Shown here piece by piece: positions 58,609-64,000 of a stretch of DNA of 64,000 bases (its first letter is position 1; each line of letters begins with the position of its first letter). The stretch is taken from positions 274,009-338,008 of the forward strand of contig CANNZV010000264.1 in NCBI GenBank assembly GCA_947561585.1, in the 5' to 3' direction. The notes beneath the pieces were generated by a model. That model saw nothing but the letters and a program-made list of their open reading frames with translations, was not told the origin of the DNA and did no database searches. A program made the position numbers and the translations under genes. The stretch is from Caprella mutica. Lineage: Eukaryota > Arthropoda > Malacostraca > Amphipoda > Caprellidae.

Positions 58609-58901
58609 GTGCTAGATTTGGGATATCCAGGTACAGGTGTTTGGCTCAATAACGATAACTGGTGGATGGATTTAACGGAAAGTGGTTCAGCAGATATACC
58701 CAATGCACGCTCCTTTCGCTGCCGTTTGCCCGTGGTAGTTTCGGTGGCAATGTTAGCGAAGGGCATCACACTTTGAAATTTATCCAACTGAGAACGTAAT
58801 TCAATGATTTCATCTTCTTGGTTTTTTACTTTGAGCTCCAGCCTACGAATGGCATCGTCTCGTTCCGTCAGGATCTTTTCCAACTCTTCAACGGACTTCA
58901 T
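58609..58901 (-). CDS. for: PKG distal first exon (leucine zipper and pseudosubstrate)
   Basis: This exon encodes 97 residues plus two bases, ending at donor AGCAC|GTGAGT. I chose the ATG at 58901 because it opens the conserved region (MKSVEELEKIL) and has A at -3. An in-frame ATG at 59015 would add 38 unconserved residues. V4, L11, I18, V25, I32 and L39 form a perfect heptad zipper. LRSQLDKFQSVMPF (35-48) and ERALGISAEP (64-73) closely match the long isoform of Drosophila foraging and vertebrate PKG I-alpha. ISAEP belongs to the autoinhibitory pseudosubstrate. The end, YPKSST, joins SKEL of the shared exon exactly as in PKG I. The product would dimerise through the zipper and be activated by cGMP. 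Transcription start is not mapped. Confidence 0.93.
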
Positions 58902-59070
58902 CGTGAACAGTGATTGGTAGTGGCACTTTATACTAAGATAGATGGGTCTGGCACTGAGGACACTATATATTGCTACACCACCACGGAACACATGTTTCAC
59001 ACTACACCTCCTCACGCGGCAGCTGATCAGACACTAAAAACATAAAACTCGGAACTTCACTTTTGCAAAA

Positions 59071-59250
59071 GCTACGTCCACACTATCTATCTTTTCTTCC
59101 ATTTTTGTGTTCGTCTAATTTTAGGTTGTTAATTTCAAGATAATATGACTTCCAATTTAACAGAATCGTCCATTATTGTGATCCTATAACACCAAAATAG
59201 ATGTACGCAAACACAAAATGAAAAGAAAAGGTTGATAGTGTGGACGCGGA
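59071..59250. mobile_element. MITE just upstream of the distal PKG exon
   Basis: GCTACGTCCACACTATCTAT, with TTTTCTTCCATTTTTGTGTT, pairs with the complement of AAACACAAAATGAAAAGAAAA and GATAGTGTGGAC at the right. Arms are about 45 bp. On the minus strand it ends 170 bp upstream of the chosen ATG, so it sits in the likely promoter or 5' UTR. Confidence 0.8.
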
Positions 59251-59261
59251 TGTACTTGCAC

Positions 59262-60348
59262 AGCGATGTAGAAAATGACAGTGCAACAACCGCATGTATG
59301 TATTTATCAATTGCAACGGTAAATTTGGCATCACATACTCTTAATCTGATATAGATTTAAAGAGAGTGATATGTAGGTATATTATTTTTAGAATAACACG
59401 CCAATAAAACCATCTATTAAAGTGTATAGAATAGTAATAGTCAGAAAGTTACCTGTTTTAAATGGCACTGCTTTCAATTTTCCGGTTTATAGCTGCTGCA
59501 ATGGAATGGTTATTTTGAAAAAGTCGTGTATGGTAAGGATAGGTATGGAAATTCATAAACATGAGTGCACATCACGCCTAATACTTCTTTTAATTGTTGA
59601 ACGCAGACTAGAAGTGAAAGTGCTTCCTCCTAGCCATCACTCAAACAAGGTTACGCGCTCATAGAATTTGCAATAACTTCCTTCCTTCCCAGAAATATGA
59701 TACCTTCATGAAATTAACCTTATAGATATATATATAATAAATTAATTAATTGGCTGGTTCAAATATGAAGTGATTTTCGTGGTGAGAATATTAAATATCA
59801 CACTTAAAGTTTACACATGAGAGTGACGTTAAGGGGAAGGTATTAGTGGACAGCTGGGCAAAATCTGCCAGAACTTCATTAACATATTCACATGATTAAT
59901 GAGCGATTATCCTCTTGATAATAATGGTAATGAACTTGCTGAAGATAATATACGTACATTTTTTTCATATGTGATATAAATATATGATTGGTCAATATAC
60001 CTATTAACTAGTTTGTTCAGAATGAGATAGTAGCTTATTCTACTACAGGTGCGTACATTTTAATTGTAGGGAAATTTAAGAAATTGTTAACGTATGAACT
60101 ACATTATTAAGAAATAATGGTAAGATATTAGCATTATTAAAGTCTAAATAAGGCAAAATTAGGTGGACTAATTTTTATTATAATTTGGTAAATGGTATTC
60201 TTCTTGTTAATTACTATCTATTGTACGACAGAATTTTAATAATTGTATCATTCAGAGATTTCCGATTAAATAAAAAATTTAAGCCCCAAATTTTTAGTGA
60301 ACAAATTTAAGGATTTCTTAAGTAGCAATAAATTAAGAAAATATTGAA
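59262..60348. other. Gene-free DNA upstream of PKG
   Basis: An 80-residue plus-strand frame (59422-59664) has no recognised domain, and I do not support it. Otherwise AT-rich. Confidence 0.4.
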
Positions 60349-62415
60349 GCACACAGTAGCCGATATGACACAGTAGCCGATATGACACAGTAGCCAATAT
60401 GACACAGTAGCCGATATGACACAGTAGCCAATATGACACAGTAGCCGATATGACACAGTAGCCAATATGACACAGTAGCCGATATGACACAGTAGCCAAT
60501 ATGACACAGTAGCCGATATGACACAGTAGCCAATATGACACAGTAGCCGATATGACACAGTAGCCAATATGACACAGTAGCCAATATGACACAGTAGCCG
60601 ATATGACACAGTAGCCAATATGACACAGTAGCCGATATGACACAGTAGCCGATATGACACAGTAGCCAATATGACACAGTAGCCGATATGACACAGTAGC
60701 CAATATGACACAGTAGCCGATATGACACAGTAGCCGATATGACACAGTAGCCAATATGACACAGTAGCCGATATGACACAGTAGCCGATATGACACAGTA
60801 GCCGATATGACACAGTAGCCAATATGACACAGTAGCCGATATGACACAGTAGCCAATATGACACAGTAGCCGATATGACACAGTAGCCGATATGACACAG
60901 TAGCCGATATGACACAGTAGCCGATATGACACAGTAGCCAATATGACACAGTAGCCGATATGACACAGTAGCCGATATGACACAGTAGCCGATATGACAC
61001 AGTAGCCAATATGACACAGTAGCCGATATGACACAGTAGCTGCTATGACACAGTAGCCAATATGACACAGTAGCCGATATGACACAGTAGCCGATATGAC
61101 ACAGTAGCCAATATGACACAGTAGCCGATATGACACAGTAGCCAATATGACACAGTAGCCAATATGACACAGTAGCCAATATGACACAGTAGCCGATATG
61201 ACACAGTAGCCGATATGACACAGTAGCCGATATGACACAGTAGCCAATATGACACAGTAGCCAATATGACACAGTAGCCAATATGACACAGTAGCCAATA
61301 TGACACAGTAGCCAATATGACACAGTAGCCGATATGACACAGTAGCCAATATGACACAGTAGCCAATATGACACAGTAGCCAATATGACACAGTAGCCAA
61401 TATGACACAGTAGCCAATATGACACAGTAGCCGATATGACACAGTAGCCGATATGACACAGTAGCCAATATGACACAGTAGCCGATATGACACAGTAGCC
61501 AATATGACACAGTAGCCGATATGACACAGTAGCCGATATGACACAGTAGCCGATATGACACAGTAGCCGATATGACACAGTAGCCGATATGACACAGTAG
61601 CCGATATGACACAGTAGCCGATTTGACACAGTAGCCAATATGACACAGTAGCCGATATGACACAGTAGCCAATATGACACAGTAGCCGATATGACACAGT
61701 AGCCAATATGACACAGTAGTCGATATGACACAGTAGCCGATATGACACAGTAGCCAATATGACACAGTAGCCGATATGACACAGTAGCCGATATGACACA
61801 GTAGCCGATATGACACAGTAGCCAATATGACACAGTAGCCAATATGACACAGTAGCCAATATGACACAGTAGCCAATATGACACAGTAGCCGATATGACA
61901 CAGTAGCCAATATGACACAGTAGCCAATATGACACAGTAGCCAATATGACACAGTAGCCAATATGACACAGTAGCCAATATGACACAGTAGCCAATATGA
62001 CACAGTAGCCAATATGACACAGTAGCCAATATGACACAGTAGCCGATATGACACAGTAGCCGATATGACACAGTAGCAAATATGACACAGTAGCCGATAT
62101 GACACAGTAGCCGATATGACACAGTAGCCGATATGACACAGTAGCCGATATGACACAGTAGCCAATATGACACAGTAGCCAATATGACACAGTAGCCGAT
62201 GTGACACAGTAGCCAATATGACACAGTAGCCAATATGACACAGTAGCCAATATGACACAGTAGCCAATATGACACAGTAGCCAATATGACACAGTAGCCA
62301 ATATGACACAGTAGCCGATATGACACAGTAGCCAATATGACACAGTAGCCGATATGACACAGTAGCCGATATGACACAGTAGCCGATGTGACACAGTAGC
62401 CAATATGACACAGTA
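60349..62415 (+). repeat. Minisatellite, 17-bp unit, about 121 copies
   Basis: The unit CACAGTAGCCAATATGA has one dominant binary site (CCAATATG or CCGATATG). Rare private variants include GCTGCTATG near 61040, GATTTGA near 61621, TAGTCGATATG near 61718, GCAAATATG near 62078 and GATGTGA near 62200. The minus-strand frames of up to 698 residues arise because the consensus lacks stops. Confidence 0.97.
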
Positions 62416-63824
62416 GGATGTTTACAGTGTACCGTGTAGTGGCTAGGTAGAATCTTTTCAGCGTTTAAAGAAAAATTATTAAATTAGTTTGAAGAATAAA
62501 AATTTTATAACCAAATTTTAAAAGATTGATTTATGATTTATTTTCTTCATATTTATAATTGCTTGTTCATTAAATAAAAAAGTAGAACCGGTTGGTGACT
62601 TTAGGAAGAACTTTATACGCAATGAGTGAATGAAGAACTTCTACCAGTCTATTTCAGAACTATTATTTATTAATTTGATAATTGTGAGCAGCCGTCAAAA
62701 ATTGCGGACGATAGTTTTTTATTTATGAAAGTATATTCATATTAAAGAAAATAATTCTTGACATTTTTATGTTTAAGATTTTTATGTTATTCTGATTTTT
62801 TTTTTTTTTTTTTTTTATACGACTAGCATGCGACTGTCAGTTTGCTTAATTAATTAAATTATTAATATTATTGATGAAATAATATTAATTTAACTATCAA
62901 TATCAATTAATTAATTTATCAATATTAATTTATTTATTCATTATAATTTATTATTTAAAATTAATTCAATGAATTTAAATTAATTAAATTAATTCGCATT
63001 AATTTGATTAATTCGAATTAATTTAATCATTTATTAATATTGAATGGAAGCAGTACCAAAGATACCTGAATTAACAGCAAACTTTGTCTGTTACCACGCT
63101 TCACTTATTTACCCGCCAAAAATTAAAGAGAGCTGTAAAAATTACTACTAGACACAGATAAAGGATTAGTTGAATCAATTTAAATTTGATTTGTTTTGAC
63201 TTTTAAGAAATGGTTTTATTTTGCCCCTACCTACGTCGTGAATTGCAGGTATACTACTTAATTAAAAGTAGTTAAATTGACGTGGGTTAAAACAAAACAG
63301 TCGTTCTGACTCACTCCTTAAAGCCCATATTACACTGTGGCGCTCGCCATGGCGGAGTTGTCTCTCTCTTCAGATATGGCGCTCACCATTCTCAGAATTG
63401 CTATTACACTAGTCGAGTCGATATGGCGGTGATCGTGCGTTGAAATTTAGGGAAAATTGAAAAAATTACTATGTAATGAATCGTAGCATTAAAATTCGAC
63501 GTCATCACGAATATATATTTAGCTGATTATCTTTTTGATAGTTAACCCCGTCATAGTTGTTTTAACACACATGTAAACATGAAAAAAGTCCAACCAACTC
63601 ACGTAATAGATTGATTCAAAGCATAAATTGGTGACCCATTAGATAGGACCATATGGGTTGTACTTTTTTCTCTCTGTGTAGAGCCGCTACGGCCACACGG
63701 CTATAGACGCTCCATTGGAAAGGGGTACATGGGATATGTCGGATAGCAGTCCAAAAAGGAGAGCAAAGCGGCTCTTGCCTCTTCGGCCACCGCATTGGAA
63801 ATCGACATTTAGGTAGGCTCGTAG
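62416..63824. other. Gene-free DNA with AT-palindromic block
   Basis: Around 62840-63030 TTAATTAA, AATATTAATTT and AATTAATTCGAATTAATTT dyads are dense and could form cruciforms. At 63319-63430 GCCCATATTACACTG and GATATGGCG motifs recall one arm of a GGCC-ended MITE, but no partner was found. The GC-richer 63640-63820 carries a 71-residue minus frame with no recognised domain. Confidence 0.45.
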
Positions 63825-63985
63825 GCTTCATTTACTATCACCTCTTCATTTTCCTCTTCCATGCGTGAGTGCAGCCACCGGTGCTTGTGTCCCGTTTCGT
63901 CACATTTCTTGGTAAGTGACTGCATTCACGGAGTAGCTTTCCTGAATTCATGAGCATTGTCACCGACGATAGTAGGTAAATGAAT
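63825..63985 (-). repeat. Repeat D, reversed partial copy
   Basis: The complement contains GAAGAGGTGATAGTAAATGA, CACTCACGCATGGAAGAGG and GAATGCAGTCACTTACCAAG. It continues to the area of CAATGCTCATGAATTCAGG, where the window ends. Confidence 0.8.
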
Positions 63986-64000
63986 GTAATATCATAGACA

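Larger units (their letters stand above)
7527..58901 (-). other. for: Span of the visible part of the PKG (foraging-type) gene
   Basis: Three minus-strand exons belong together: distal first exon 58609-58901, proximal first exon 8216-8703 and shared exon 7527-7693. Both first exons stop two bases into a codon and the shared exon supplies one base, so either can join it in frame. The introns would be about 50.9 kb (distal) and 522 bp (proximal). The second cyclic-nucleotide site and the kinase domain are not in the window and must lie left of base 1. The LRR gene at 3671-6141 is therefore probably nested in the next intron. Confidence 0.85.

Noticed and set aside
58902..59015. Upstream in-frame ATG extending the distal PKG protein by 38 residues
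   Set aside because: The added residues show no similarity to known PKG N-termini, and the ATG at 58901 aligns with the start of the conserved region. Kept as UTR.
59422..59664. 80-residue frame upstream of PKG
   Set aside because: No domain, signal or splice support. Length is compatible with chance.
60266..62411. Minus-strand frames up to 698 residues
   Set aside because: Pure translation of a 17-bp tandem repeat. Three frames are open at once.
2396..62415. CRISPR-like regular repeats
   Set aside because: All arrays are direct tandem repeats without unique spacers, in a eukaryotic genome with introns.

Overview
The window is AT-rich animal DNA. It has split genes with GT-AG introns, several families of short inverted-repeat transposons, decayed DNA-transposon transposases and many minisatellites. 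The two genes I can recognise point to an arthropod. One is a cGMP-dependent protein kinase whose N-terminus resembles insect foraging. The other is a small secreted leucine-rich-repeat (LRR) protein of a kind common in crustaceans. A crustacean is my best guess, but I cannot prove it from sequence alone.

Genes. On the minus strand lies the 5' part of a cGMP-dependent protein kinase gene (PKG, foraging/PRKG1 type). Two alternative first exons (58609-58901 and 8216-8703) each encode a leucine-zipper coiled coil followed by a pseudosubstrate motif with the ISAEP signature. Both end in the same splice phase and fit a shared exon at 7527-7693, which begins the first cyclic-nucleotide-binding domain. 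The rest of the kinase would lie left of base 1. On the plus strand at 3671-6141, inside what must be a later PKG intron, is a complete six-exon gene for a 326-residue secreted LRR protein. A TATA box and a non-coding first exon are plausible upstream of it.

The roughly 50 kb between the two PKG first exons contains no other gene that I can support. It holds more than 20 tandem arrays with units of 15-38 bp, and arrays make up about a quarter of the whole window. The largest are at 13664-14910 (21 bp), 21131-22845 (19 bp), 25050-26055 (24 bp), 35365-37456 (22 bp), 42471-43562 (18 bp) and, just upstream of the distal exon, 60349-62415 (17 bp). Most long open frames in the window are by-products of these arrays and are not genes.

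Mobile elements. There are several families of miniature inverted-repeat elements. Two of them (here A and B) have unrelated ends but share one 34-bp perfect palindrome at the centre. There is a SINE-like dispersed repeat (D), a long foldback element with tandem repeats at its tips (31075-32460), a TIR element carrying an internal minisatellite (15499-17451), a decayed Tc1/mariner-type transposase (32480-33370), a decayed PIF/Harbinger transposase (40085-41000) and a fainter transposase remnant (55008-55627).

Functional picture: one signalling gene with distant alternative promoters, a small nested secreted-protein gene, and a very long intron that has collected minisatellites and DNA transposons. 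No rRNA, convincing tRNA, CRISPR or bacterial-type feature was seen. Family letters (A-H and so on) are labels made for this window only.
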